From positions 62,001 to 126,000 of the forward strand of contig JAILIS010000025.1 of NCBI GenBank assembly GCA_024695145.1: a stretch of 64,000 nucleotides of DNA, written 5' to 3'. Within the stretch, counting starts at the first letter, position 1. Every line of letters starts with the position of its first letter. Shown in pieces: positions 43,182 to 52,214 of this stretch. This DNA is from Lachnospiraceae bacterium (GTDB lineage: Bacteria > Bacillota > Clostridia > Lachnospirales > Lachnospiraceae). The translations under genes and the position numbers were made by a program. The notes under the pieces were generated by a model that did no database searches, was not told where the DNA came from, and saw nothing but the letters and a program-made list of their open reading frames with translations.

Positions 43182-44317
43182 TGTATCGGGTTCTTACCGT
43201 AGAGGGAAGCGCCAAACGTTCTGTATTCAAAACGGTTCACGGTACGGTCGAGACTCCTGCGTTCATGAACGTGGGGACGGTAGCCGCCATAAAAGGTGCC
43301 GTCAGTTCCGAGGATCTCAAGGAACTTGGCTGTCAGATAGAACTGTCAAACACATATCATCTCCATGTCCGTCCGGGCGATGAGGTCATCAAAAAGCTCG
43401 GGGGACTGCACAGATTTATGGTCTGGGACAGACCTATCCTTACCGATTCTGGTGGATTTCAGGTTTTTTCGCTGGCATCACTTCGAAAGATCAAGGAAGA
43501 GGGAGTGTATTTCAACTCTCATATTGACGGACGAAAGATCTTTATGGGTCCCGAGCAGTCCATGCAGATACAGTCAAATCTCGGAAGTACGATAGCCATG
43601 GCCTTTGACGAGTGCCCGTCGTCCCTTGCCGAAAGAGACTATGTCCACGCTTCGGTTGACAGGACAACAAGATGGCTCATACGATGCAAAGATGAGCTGG
43701 CCCGGCTTAACAGCCTTCCGGATACGATCAACCCCGACCAGCTTCTGTTCGGGATCAATCAGGGGGCAGTCTATCCGGACATCAGGATCGAACATGCCAA
43801 GACCATCAGTGAACTGGATCTTCCCGGTTATGCCATAGGAGGTCTTGCAGTCGGTGAACCCAACGAGGTTATGTACGATATACTCGACCGGGTGGTGCCG
43901 TACCTCCCGAAAGACAAGCCCACGTATCTGATGGGAGTAGGAACACCGGTTGATATACTTGAATCGGTCAGCCGCGGGGTTGATATATTTGACTGTGTAT
44001 ACCCTTCGAGAAACGGCCGACACGGACATCTGTACACTCATCACGGTACCGTAAGGCTGTTAAATGCAAAATATGAACTCGATCCGCGCCCTATTGAGGA
44101 GGGCTGTAACTGTCCATGCTGCCGGAAATATTCAAGGGCTTATGTACGGCATCTTCTGAAAGCAAAGGAAATGCTCGGAATGCGTCTGTGTGTCCTGCAC
44201 AATCTGTATTTTTACAACAGGCTCATGCAGGAGATAAGGGATGCGCTCGATAACGGATGTTTTGAGAGTTTTAAACGCGGTATGCTCGCGTCTCTTGCAG
44301 AGGATAATGAAAAATAG
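43181..44317 (+). CDS. tgt: Queuine/preQ1 tRNA-guanine transglycosylase
   Basis: A 378-residue enzyme that swaps G34 for preQ1 in tRNAs with GUN anticodons. One catalytic Asp lies in LTDSGGFQVFSLASLRK and the nucleophilic Asp in GVDIFDCVYPSRNGRHGHLY. The zinc site is CNCPCC...H near residues 308-340. Length is typical. It is coupled to the VanY gene. yajC follows, as in many bacteria (tgt-yajC-secDF), but queA and ruvB, often upstream, are not here. Confidence 0.97.
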   Translation: MYRVLTVEGSAKRSVFKTVHGTVETPAFMNVGTVAAIKGAVSSEDLKELGCQIELSNTYHLHVRPGDEVIKKLGGLHRFMVWDRPILTDSGGFQVFSLASLRKIKEEGVYFNSHIDGRKIFMGPEQSMQIQSNLGSTIAMAFDECPSSLAERDYVHASVDRTTRWLIRCKDELARLNSLPDTINPDQLLFGINQGAVYPDIRIEHAKTISELDLPGYAIGGLAVGEPNEVMYDILDRVVPYLPKDKPTYLMGVGTPVDILESVSRGVDIFDCVYPSRNGRHGHLYTHHGTVRLLNAKYELDPRPIEEGCNCPCCRKYSRAYVRHLLKAKEMLGMRLCVLHNLYFYNRLMQEIRDALDNGCFESFKRGMLASLAEDNEK

Positions 44318-44319
44318 CC

Positions 44320-44348
44320 TTGAAACATCACATCCAGTTGTGTATACT
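44320..44348 (+). promoter_or_regulatory. Probable yajC promoter
   Basis: TTGAAA (44320-44325) and TATACT (44343-44348) are spaced by 17 bases in the 75-base gap after tgt. GGAGGA lies just before the yajC ATG. Confidence 0.6.
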
Positions 44349-44392
44349 TGCTAAATAAATACTACTATAAGTACGTCTACGGAGGACATTTC

Positions 44393-44722
44393 ATGAATTC
44401 AGTGATATTAACTGCAGCAGGTGGCGGAAGTTCAAGTATTCTGTTGATGGTCGGCTATATTGCCATCTTCGGTGTGGCTATCTATTTCCTTATGATCAGA
44501 CCGCAGAAGAAAGAACAGAAGAGGATGGAAAGTCTTCTGTCCACAATGGCACCGGGGGATTCGGTGCTGACTACAAGCGGATTTTACGGAGTGGTCATTG
44601 ATGTTACGGATGATACGGTAATAGTTGAGTTCGGCAACAACAAGAACTGTCGTATACCGATGCAGAAAACAGCCATTACACAGGTCGAGAAGCCCGAGGA
44701 TGCTGCGGCGACCGGAGAATGA
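44393..44722 (+). CDS. yajC: Preprotein translocase subunit YajC
   Basis: A 109-residue single-span membrane protein associated with SecDF and the SecYEG channel. The span (about residues 14-33) is followed by the family motif FLMIRPQKKEQKRM and a soluble domain with GDSVLTTSGFYGVV. GGAGGA six bases ahead supports ATG 44393. secD and secF do not follow; ilvD does instead. Confidence 0.95.
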   Translation: MNSVILTAAGGGSSSILLMVGYIAIFGVAIYFLMIRPQKKEQKRMESLLSTMAPGDSVLTTSGFYGVVIDVTDDTVIVEFGNNKNCRIPMQKTAITQVEKPEDAAATGE

Positions 44723-44762
44723 TACACGACAGTCACACGGACTGCCGTAAGGTGTACATTTA

Positions 44763-44783
44763 GGGTGTCCGCTACGGGCACCC
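44763..44783 (+). other. GC-rich hairpin between yajC and ilvD, possible weak terminator
   Basis: An eight-base stem (44763-44770 with 44776-44783, one G-U pair) around a five-base loop. The following sequence is only mixed T-rich, so termination is uncertain. No leader peptide or T-box is visible before ilvD. Confidence 0.35.
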
Positions 44784-44832
44784 TGTGTTATGTTATAACA
44801 GGTGGTTTGATAAGAACCGGAAAGGACATGAT

Positions 44833-46500
44833 ATGAAAAGCGATGCGGTAAAGAAAGGAAGTGCCCAGGCACCCCACAGATCACTGTTTCACGCTCTGGG
44901 GTTTACCAAAGAGGAGATGGAAAGGCCGCTTGTAGGTATAGTCAGTTCATATAACGAGATCGTACCCGGACATATGAATCTTGACAAAGTTGTTGAAGCT
45001 GCAAAGCTCGGTGTGGCCATGGCAGGGGGTACTCCCGTTGTTTTCCCCGCGATCGCCGTATGCGACGGGATCGCCATGGGCCATATAGGAATGAAATATT
45101 CGCTTGTTACAAGAGACCTTATAGCCGACTCAACGGAGTGTATGGCTCTTGCACATCAGTTTGACGCTCTTGTCATGGTACCGAACTGCGACAAGAATGT
45201 TCCCGGACTTCTTATGGCCGCCGCAAGGATAAATGTCCCCACCGTTTTTGTATCGGGAGGTCCGATGCTTGCAGGCCACGTTTCCGGCAGGAAGAGAAGC
45301 CTTTCCTCCATGTTTGAGGCGGTAGGTGCCCAGGCCGCAGGAAAGATCACGGAAGAGGAACTATGTGAGTTCGAAGAGAAAGTATGTCCGACATGCGGAT
45401 CGTGTTCCGGAATGTATACGGCCAATTCAATGAACTGTCTCACGGAAGCGCTCGGAATGGGACTGGCCGGAAACGGTACGATACCCGCTGTATATTCGAG
45501 AAGGATCGCGCTTGCAAAACAGGCGGGAATGGCAGTCATGGAACTGTACAGGAAAAACATATGCCCGAGGGATATCATCACGAAGGAGTCAATAATAAAC
45601 GCACTTACGGTGGATATGGCTCTCGGATGCTCGACCAACTCAATGCTTCATATTCCCGCGATAGCTCATGAGATAGGGTTTGATTTTGACATCACGATGG
45701 CAAATGAGATCTCGGAACGCACTCCGAATCTGTGTCATCTCGCGCCTGCAGGTCCGACGTATATGGAGGATCTTGATGAAGCGGGCGGCGTATATGCGGT
45801 AATGAAGCAGCTTATGGATGCGGGACTTATCAACACCGGATGCATGACCGTTACCGGCAGGACGATGGGTGAGAATCTTGCGGGATCCGTCAACAGGAAT
45901 CCCGAGGTCATAAGGCCTATGGACAACCCTTATTCGAAAACGGGCGGTCTTGCGGTACTTACAGGTAATATCGCACCCGACGGTTCCGTCGTAAAAAGAT
46001 CGGCTGTTGCCGAGAGCATGCTCGCTCACGAGGGCAGAGCACGCGTGTTTGACTGCGAAGAGGATGCGATCGCGGCCATCAAGGGAGGTAAGATCGTTCC
46101 CGGTGATGTGGTCGTCATCAGATATGAAGGACCGAAGGGCGGTCCCGGAATGAGAGAGATGTTAAATCCCACCTCTGCCATTGCAGGAATGGGACTCGGG
46201 GAGAGCGTCGCTCTTATCACCGACGGAAGATTCTCCGGTGCGAGCCGCGGAGCATCGATCGGACATGTATCTCCCGAGGCAGCAGTGGGAGGTCCTATCG
46301 CACTTATCGAAGAAGGTGATGTCATCTCCATTGACATTCCGAATGTATCGCTGAACGTTAAGGTTTCGGACGAGGAGATGGAAGAGCGCCGCAAAAAATG
46401 GCGTCCGAGACAGCCGAAGGTTACAACGGGATATCTTTCAAGATATGAAAAGCTCGTGACCAGCGGTGATAAGGGTGCTGTATTGCGCTCCGACATTTAA
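44833..46500 (+). CDS. ilvD: Dihydroxy-acid dehydratase
   Basis: A 555-residue Fe-S dehydratase for valine, isoleucine and pantothenate synthesis. It converts dihydroxy acids to 2-oxo acids. The cluster and metal region cysteines are in [27 protein letters not shown] and [37 protein letters not shown] is a signature near the end. ATG 44833 follows AAAGGA; a longer frame to 44785 lacks a site and runs through the intergenic hairpin region. ilvB follows 41 bases later. Confidence 0.97.
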   Translation: MKSDAVKKGSAQAPHRSLFHALGFTKEEMERPLVGIVSSYNEIVPGHMNLDKVVEAAKLGVAMAGGTPVVFPAIAVCDGIAMGHIGMKYSLVTRDLIADSTECMALAHQFDALVMVPNCDKNVPGLLMAAARINVPTVFVSGGPMLAGHVSGRKRSLSSMFEAVGAQAAGKITEEELCEFEEKVCPTCGSCSGMYTANSMNCLTEALGMGLAGNGTIPAVYSRRIALAKQAGMAVMELYRKNICPRDIITKESIINALTVDMALGCSTNSMLHIPAIAHEIGFDFDITMANEISERTPNLCHLAPAGPTYMEDLDEAGGVYAVMKQLMDAGLINTGCMTVTGRTMGENLAGSVNRNPEVIRPMDNPYSKTGGLAVLTGNIAPDGSVVKRSAVAESMLAHEGRARVFDCEEDAIAAIKGGKIVPGDVVVIRYEGPKGGPGMREMLNPTSAIAGMGLGESVALITDGRFSGASRGASIGHVSPEAAVGGPIALIEEGDVISIDIPNVSLNVKVSDEEMEERRKKWRPRQPKVTTGYLSRYEKLVTSGDKGAVLRSDI

Positions 46501-46541
46501 CGCTAACAGGTATAACAAAACTTATCAGAGAAGGGATCAAG

Positions 46542-48230
46542 ATGAGAAAAGAAAAGAACATGGAACTTACCGGTTCCCAGATCGTCATGGAGTGCCTGCT
46601 TGAGCAGGGTGTCGATACCGTATTCGGATATCCCGGAGGAACAATACTCAATATTTATGACGAGCTTTACAAATACAGCGATCGGATAAAGCATGTCCTT
46701 ACAAGTCATGAACAGGGCGCGGCGCATGCAGCTGACGGTTATTCGAGGGCTACCGGTAAAGTCGGTGTATGTATGGCAACAAGCGGTCCGGGGGCTACAA
46801 ATCTTGTGACCGGTATCGCAACCGCATATATGGATTCGGTTCCCCTGGTGGCTATAACGGCAAATGTCAATCTTCCGCTTCTCGGCAAGGATACATTCCA
46901 GGAGGTCGATATAGCGGGCGTAACGATGCCGATCACCAAGCACGGATACATTGTCAAAGATGTGACAAAGCTCGCAGATACACTGAGAAAAGCATTTGCG
47001 ATCGCAAGATCCGGCCGTCCCGGGCCTGTTCTTGTGGATATCACAAAAGATGTTACGGCTGCCAAATGTGCATTTTCCCATGTTACCCCTCCCATGATCG
47101 AAGTGCCCAAAAGGTATACGGATAAGGATATAGAGACTGCTGTTAGTCTCATAGAAAAATCAAAGAAGCCTTATATTTATGCCGGAGGCGGAGTGGTCAT
47201 CTCGGGAGCTTCAAAGGAACTGGCTGATTTTGCACATAAGATAGATGCTCCCGTGTGTGACACACTGATGGGAAAGGGCGGCTTTGACGCAAATGATCCG
47301 CTCTATACCGGAATGATCGGTATGCACGGAACAAAAGCATCCAATCTCGGGGTGAGCGAGTGCGATCTTCTCATCGCCCTCGGCGCGAGATTTTCAGACC
47401 GTGTTATCGGAAATGCCAAAAAGTTCGCACCGAGAGCAAAGATACTTCATATTGATATAGACCCTGCCGAGATCAACAAGAACATCAGGACCGATGCCAG
47501 TGTGATAGGTGATGTCAAAGAGATCCTCTCTATTATCAATCCTAAGCTGACGGCAAGGACCAATCCCGCATGGACAGAGCATATCGCGGAGCTTAAAGAA
47601 AAGTATCCTCTCAAATACGATACAACAAAGCTTACATGTCCGTTTGTGATCGAAAAACTGTATGAGGTCACAAAGGGTGAGGCTATAATAACGACCGATG
47701 TGGGACAGCATCAGATGTGGGCGGCGCAGTATTACAAGTATTCCAAGCCCAGAACGTTCCTTTCATCGGGAGGGCTCGGGACAATGGGCTACGGTCTCGG
47801 AGCATCGATCGGGGCAAAAGTCGGCCGTCCCGATAAGATCGTGTGCAACATCGGCGGTGACGGATGCTTCCGAATGAATATGAATGAGCTGGCAACGGCC
47901 AGTCGTTCAAATATACCGATAATACAGATAATCATCAACAATTCGGTGCTTGGAATGGTAAGACAGTGGCAGACACTTTTCTACGACGGAAGGTATTCGA
48001 ACACGGTGCTGACCGATAAGGTGGACTACTGCAAAGTAGCCGAAGGGCTCGGATGCACGGCTATCAGAGTGACAACAAAGGAAGAAGTTGTGCCGGCTCT
48101 GACCAGGGCGATTGAAATGAAGGCACCCGTTGTGATAGAATGTGTCATTGACAGTGACGACAAGGTATTCCCCATGGTTTCACCGGGGGCTGCCATATCG
48201 GATGTATTTGATGCCGATGATCTTGGCTGA
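46542..48230 (+). CDS. ilvB: Acetolactate synthase, large (catalytic) subunit
   Basis: A 562-residue thiamine-diphosphate enzyme that makes acetolactate or acetohydroxybutyrate from pyruvate. The catalytic Glu is in TSHEQGAAHAADGYSRATGK, and the TPP-binding motif is GDGCFRMN...NNSVLGMV. The FAD-binding middle domain is present, so it is the biosynthetic (AHAS) rather than the catabolic (AlsS) type. The regulatory small subunit ilvN/ilvH, usually adjacent, is absent; serC follows instead. AGAAGGG precedes the ATG. Confidence 0.95.
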   Translation: MRKEKNMELTGSQIVMECLLEQGVDTVFGYPGGTILNIYDELYKYSDRIKHVLTSHEQGAAHAADGYSRATGKVGVCMATSGPGATNLVTGIATAYMDSVPLVAITANVNLPLLGKDTFQEVDIAGVTMPITKHGYIVKDVTKLADTLRKAFAIARSGRPGPVLVDITKDVTAAKCAFSHVTPPMIEVPKRYTDKDIETAVSLIEKSKKPYIYAGGGVVISGASKELADFAHKIDAPVCDTLMGKGGFDANDPLYTGMIGMHGTKASNLGVSECDLLIALGARFSDRVIGNAKKFAPRAKILHIDIDPAEINKNIRTDASVIGDVKEILSIINPKLTARTNPAWTEHIAELKEKYPLKYDTTKLTCPFVIEKLYEVTKGEAIITTDVGQHQMWAAQYYKYSKPRTFLSSGGLGTMGYGLGASIGAKVGRPDKIVCNIGGDGCFRMNMNELATASRSNIPIIQIIINNSVLGMVRQWQTLFYDGRYSNTVLTDKVDYCKVAEGLGCTAIRVTTKEEVVPALTRAIEMKAPVVIECVIDSDDKVFPMVSPGAAISDVFDADDLG

Positions 48231-48274
48231 GATCACAGTCCGCGAGTATTAACAGTAAACAGGAGGAGATTAAG

Positions 48275-49357
48275 ATGGGAAGAGTTTATAACTTTTCGGC
48301 AGGTCCCGCAGTTTTGCCGGAGGAAGTTCTGAGAGAAGCCGCAGATGAGATGCTCGATTACAGAGGAAGCGGCCAGTCGGTGATGGAGATGTCACACCGC
48401 TCAAAGGTGTTTGATGAGATCATCAAGGAAGCCGAGGCGGATATCCGCGATATCATGAACATCCCCGACAACTATAAGGTTCTGTTCCTTCAGGGAGGCG
48501 CATCACAGTTTTTCGCAGAGGTTCCGATGAACCTTATGAAAAACAAAAAGGCCGGATACATTCTTACCGGACAGTGGTCCAAAAAAGCATTTGCGGAAGC
48601 CAAGATCTACGGTGAGGCCGTCGAACTCGCATCTTCCGCAGACAAAACTTTTTCATACATCCCGGACTGCTCCGATCTCCCCATAACGGATGATATGGAC
48701 TATGTATATATATGCGAGAATAACACGATATACGGCACCAAGTTCAAGGAGCTTCCCAATACAAAAGGAAAGACGCTCGTTGCCGATGTGAGCTCATGCT
48801 TTTTATCTGAGCCCGTTGACGTTACAAAATACGGAGTCATCTACGGCGGTGTTCAGAAAAATGTAGGACCTGCAGGCTGTGTCATCGCTATCATAAGAGA
48901 AGATCTTATAACCGATGATGTCCTGCCGAACACTCCCACGCTTCTTAAATGGAAGACACAGGCCGATGCCCTTTCACTGTACAATACTCCTCCGTGCTAT
49001 ACGATCTATATATGCGGCAAGGTGTTCAAATGGATCAAAAAAATGGGCGGTCTTTCCGCAATGAAAGAACACAATGAGAAGAAGGCGAAGATATTCTATG
49101 ATTTTCTTGATTCTTCGAAGATGTTTAAAGGAACGGTTGTTCCCAAGGACAGATCTCTCATGAACGCACCTTTTGTTACCGGAGATGCGGATCTTGATGC
49201 GAAGTTTATCAAGGAATCGGCGGCTGCCGGATTTGTCAACCTCAAAGGTCACAAGACCGTCGGAGGTATGAGGGCGAGCATGTACAATGCGATGCCCATA
49301 GAGGGAGTGGAAAAGCTTGTAGCTTTTATGGAAAAGTTTGAAAAGGAGAATTCATAA
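48275..49357 (+). CDS. serC: Phosphoserine aminotransferase
   Basis: A 360-residue PLP aminotransferase that converts 3-phosphohydroxypyruvate to phosphoserine. The amino end VYNFSAGPAVLPEEVLREAA and RSKVFDEII are diagnostic. The PLP lysine is in YGGVQKNVGPAG near residue 195. AGGAGG lies seven bases before the ATG. The stop overlaps the serA start (TAATG), giving coupled production of the two enzymes. Confidence 0.97.
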   Translation: MGRVYNFSAGPAVLPEEVLREAADEMLDYRGSGQSVMEMSHRSKVFDEIIKEAEADIRDIMNIPDNYKVLFLQGGASQFFAEVPMNLMKNKKAGYILTGQWSKKAFAEAKIYGEAVELASSADKTFSYIPDCSDLPITDDMDYVYICENNTIYGTKFKELPNTKGKTLVADVSSCFLSEPVDVTKYGVIYGGVQKNVGPAGCVIAIIREDLITDDVLPNTPTLLKWKTQADALSLYNTPPCYTIYICGKVFKWIKKMGGLSAMKEHNEKKAKIFYDFLDSSKMFKGTVVPKDRSLMNAPFVTGDADLDAKFIKESAAAGFVNLKGHKTVGGMRASMYNAMPIEGVEKLVAFMEKFEKENS

Positions 49358-50520
49358 TGTTTCGTTATTCATGCCTTAATCCCATAGCAGAAGTAGGTCT
49401 TCAGAAGTTTGATGACAGGTTCGAAAAAGTAGATGGTATAGAGAACTCTGACGGCGTGCTTGTAAGAAGTGCTTCGATGCACGAGATCGATCTTCCCGAC
49501 AGCCTCCTGTGCGTTGCGCGTGCCGGAGCCGGAGTCAATAATATACCTCTTGATAAATGTGCCGAGAAAGGTATCGTTGTATTCAACACTCCCGGAGCCA
49601 ATGCAAACGGAGTAAAAGAGCTCGTGTTTGCGGGAATGCTTCTTGCATGCCGTGACATAGTCGGCGGCATCAACTGGGTAAGAGACAACAAAGAAGATCC
49701 CGACATAGCAAAGCGTGCCGAAAAAGAGAAGAAAAACTTTGCAGGCATCGAGATCCAGGATAAAAAGCTCGGTATCATCGGTCTCGGAGCGATAGGAGTA
49801 AGAGTTGCAAATGCGGCAAAGCATCTCGGAATGGAAGTGTACGGATACGATCCGTATATATCCGTTGATGCCGCGTGGAATCTCTCACGTGATATCAAGC
49901 ATGTTCTTTCGGTCGATGAGATCTATGAGACATGTGATATCATAACGATCCATGTGCCTCTTATGGATTCGACCAAAAACACCATCAATGAAGAAGCCAT
50001 TTCCAAAATGAAGGACGGCGTTATAATACTGAATTTTGCAAGAGATCTTCTGTGCGATGAAAAGGCTGTGATAGAAGCCATCAAGAAGGGAAAGGTTGCA
50101 AAATACGTTTCGGATTTTCCGAACCCGCTTACCGTAAATGCCGAGGGATGTATCGTGATACCTCATCTCGGAGCATCAACGGAAGAGTCAGAGGATAACT
50201 GCGCGAAGATGGCCGTGAAGGAGATGATCAATTATCTGACAAACGGAAACATCATCAACTCCGTAAACTATCCGAAGGCTGATATGGGTGTATGCCAGAC
50301 AGAGGGCAGGGTGACGATCCATCACAGAAATGTTACGAACATGATCACACGGTTCTCCGGTATATTCTCGGAAGCGGGTATCAATATCTCGGACATGGTC
50401 AACGCATCAAAAGGCGAATATGCTTATACGATGATGGATGTTGACTCGTCTGTTACGCCCGAATTCGTGGAAAAACTTTCGGCAATAGACGGAGTACTCC
50501 GTGTAAGGGTGATCAAATAA
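49357..50520 (+). CDS. serA: D-3-phosphoglycerate dehydrogenase, short ACT form
   Basis: A 387-residue NAD-dependent enzyme that opens serine synthesis. The Rossmann motif is GLGAIGVRVANAAKHLG. The catalytic Arg lies in LNFARDLLCDEKAV and the His in IVIPHLGASTEESEDN. A C-terminal ACT domain spans about 315-387 (VTNMITRFSGIFSEAGINI), but the intervening ASB domain of longer forms is absent. It is coupled to serC. A small convergent gene starts its stop six bases away. Confidence 0.95.
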   Translation: MFRYSCLNPIAEVGLQKFDDRFEKVDGIENSDGVLVRSASMHEIDLPDSLLCVARAGAGVNNIPLDKCAEKGIVVFNTPGANANGVKELVFAGMLLACRDIVGGINWVRDNKEDPDIAKRAEKEKKNFAGIEIQDKKLGIIGLGAIGVRVANAAKHLGMEVYGYDPYISVDAAWNLSRDIKHVLSVDEIYETCDIITIHVPLMDSTKNTINEEAISKMKDGVIILNFARDLLCDEKAVIEAIKKGKVAKYVSDFPNPLTVNAEGCIVIPHLGASTEESEDNCAKMAVKEMINYLTNGNIINSVNYPKADMGVCQTEGRVTIHHRNVTNMITRFSGIFSEAGINISDMVNASKGEYAYTMMDVDSSVTPEFVEKLSAIDGVLRVRVIK

Positions 50521-50526
50521 ACCGTT

Positions 50527-50796
50527 TTACTGAATAGGGAGATCGAGGACGTCATCTTCTCCGAATCTGTCACGGAATTCCCTGTCAGCGGTCACATTGG
50601 CCTCACTGGCAAGATCCATGTAACGGATGAAAACGTCTTCGACCTCCATTTTATATTCCATTGCCAGTTTCTGCATTATCGGCCGAAGCTTTTCGAGCTG
50701 CTCGGACACATGAGTTTTCTGGGGATCGATATCCCCGAGTTCCTTTTCGGCAAAATCATTTATCTTTTTCAGAAATTCCATATCTTCAACAGTCAT
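50527..50796 (-). CDS. Hypothetical protein, 89 residues
   Basis: I do not recognise the family. It is an acidic, helical, soluble protein with the stretch DFAEKELGDIDPQKTHVSEQ and a C-terminal RFGEDDVLDLPIQ. GGAGG with six-base spacing fits the second of two in-frame ATGs (first base 50796). It has its own predicted promoter, convergent with serA and divergent from the DUF1015 gene. Regular codon use and good translation signals support it as a real gene. Confidence 0.72.
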   Translation of the reverse strand: MTVEDMEFLKKINDFAEKELGDIDPQKTHVSEQLEKLRPIMQKLAMEYKMEVEDVFIRYMDLASEANVTADREFRDRFGEDDVLDLPIQ

Positions 50797-50838
50797 GATC
50801 ATCCTCCGATGCGCCGTTTGGCGCTTTTTGATATTTGT

Positions 50839-50867
50839 ATAGTATCATTGACCAAAGTTATTGTCAA
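50839..50867 (-). promoter_or_regulatory. Probable promoter of the 89-residue protein gene
   Basis: On the minus strand, TTGACA (50867-50862) and TACTAT (50844-50839) are separated by 17 bases. The -35 overlaps that of the divergent promoter on the plus strand almost completely. Confidence 0.55.
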
Positions 50868-50890
50868 AGCGAGGGCATTTTTGGTACAAT
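50861..50890 (+). promoter_or_regulatory. Probable promoter of the DUF1015 gene
   Basis: TTGTCA (50861-50866) and TACAAT (50885-50890) are separated by 18 bases. The leader to the ATG would be about 65 bases. The -35 is shared with the minus-strand promoter. Confidence 0.55.
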
Positions 50891-50960
50891 AGTAAAGTCG
50901 TGTATAGTGTGTGCCCGTACAAAACGGATACAATATATGGTATTTTACGGAGGATATGGG

Positions 50961-52193
50961 ATGGCTGTAGTAAAACCGTTCTGTGCCATAAGGCCCAGAC
51001 AGAATGTTGCCTCTAAAGTGGCGGCTTTGCCCTACGATGTATACAACCGGGCCGAGGCTGTGATCGAGACAAAGCGCGAGCCGTTGTCTTTTTTGTGTAT
51101 CGACAGGGCGGAGACACAGCTTTCGGATGATGTTGACACGTATGATCCGAGAGTATATGAGAAGGCAAAAGAACTCATGAAGAAAAGGATTGAGGACAAC
51201 ACGTTTGTGAGGGATTCTCCTCCCTGCTATTACATTTACGAGCTTGTAATGGACGGCAGGAGCCAGACGGGTATCGTCGGGTGCGCTTCGATAGATGACT
51301 ACATTTCCGGTGTTATCAAAAAACATGAAAATACGCGCGAGGAAAAAGAACTCGACAGGATCCGCCATGTCGATGCCCTCAGCGCCCAGACAGGGCCTAT
51401 ATTTCTGGCGTATCGAAAAAGAGAAGATCTCGCCGCTGTTATTGCTGCTGTCAAAAAAGACAGGCCGCTGTATGATTTTACATCTCCCGATAACATCACG
51501 CACAGGGTGTGGATAGTAAGAGAAGAGAAGGATATTGCAGCGATCGCAAAAGCCTTTGCCGATACGGATTCCATATACATTGCCGACGGACATCACAGAT
51601 GCGCATCGGCTGTTAAGGTCGGGCAGAAAAGAAGGGATGAACATCCCGGATATACCGGGGATGAGGAATTCAACTACTTCCTCGCCGTACTTTTTGCCGA
51701 TGATGAGCTGATGATAATGGATTATAACCGCGTGGTAAAAGATCTTAACGGCATGACGCCGCAACAGGTTCTTGACAGGCTGGCTGCTGTGGGCACGGTC
51801 ACAAAAAAAGACGAGCCGTATTCTCCCACCGAAAAGGGAAGTGTAGGTATATTTCTTGATAACAGCTGGTACGGTCTGAAGTTTTCGGATGATCTTTTAA
51901 GCGATGATCCCGTCGAGGGACTGGATGTATCGGTCCTTCAGAACAGTGTTCTCGATCCGATGTTCGGGATAAAGGATCCAAAGACAGATAAACGTATTGA
52001 TTTTGTCGGGGGTATAAGAGGCCTTAAAGAGCTCGAGAGAAGGGTATCGACTGACTGCGCCATCGCGTTTTCAATGCATCCGACCGGCATTGATGAGCTG
52101 TTTGCCGTTGCCGATAACGGAAGGCTGATGCCGCCCAAGTCTACATGGTTTGAACCGAAGCTTCGAAGCGGTTTGTTTATACATGAGATATAG
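50961..52193 (+). CDS. DUF1015 family protein next to serine biosynthesis genes
   Basis: A 410-residue cytoplasmic protein of the DUF1015 family (COG4198). It begins VVKPFCAIRPRQNVASKVAALPYDV and carries the conserved IADGHHRCASAV motif near residue 208, plus HPTGIDELFAVADNGRLMP near the end. The family has no established reaction. Location beside serC-serA is recurrent in Clostridia as I recall it, so a link to serine or phosphoserine is plausible but unproven. ATG 50961 follows GGAGGATATGGG; the frame is open back to 50835 but that part overlaps the promoter. Confidence 0.9.
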   Translation: MAVVKPFCAIRPRQNVASKVAALPYDVYNRAEAVIETKREPLSFLCIDRAETQLSDDVDTYDPRVYEKAKELMKKRIEDNTFVRDSPPCYYIYELVMDGRSQTGIVGCASIDDYISGVIKKHENTREEKELDRIRHVDALSAQTGPIFLAYRKREDLAAVIAAVKKDRPLYDFTSPDNITHRVWIVREEKDIAAIAKAFADTDSIYIADGHHRCASAVKVGQKRRDEHPGYTGDEEFNYFLAVLFADDELMIMDYNRVVKDLNGMTPQQVLDRLAAVGTVTKKDEPYSPTEKGSVGIFLDNSWYGLKFSDDLLSDDPVEGLDVSVLQNSVLDPMFGIKDPKTDKRIDFVGGIRGLKELERRVSTDCAIAFSMHPTGIDELFAVADNGRLMPPKSTWFEPKLRSGLFIHEI

Positions 52194-52214
52194 ATAGGAG
52201 GGTCCGGATATCAT

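Noticed and set aside
44723..44832. Possible T-box or leader-peptide attenuator before ilvD
   Set aside because: The gap is about 110 bases, has one hairpin and no T-box sequence, specifier loop or run of branched-chain codons.
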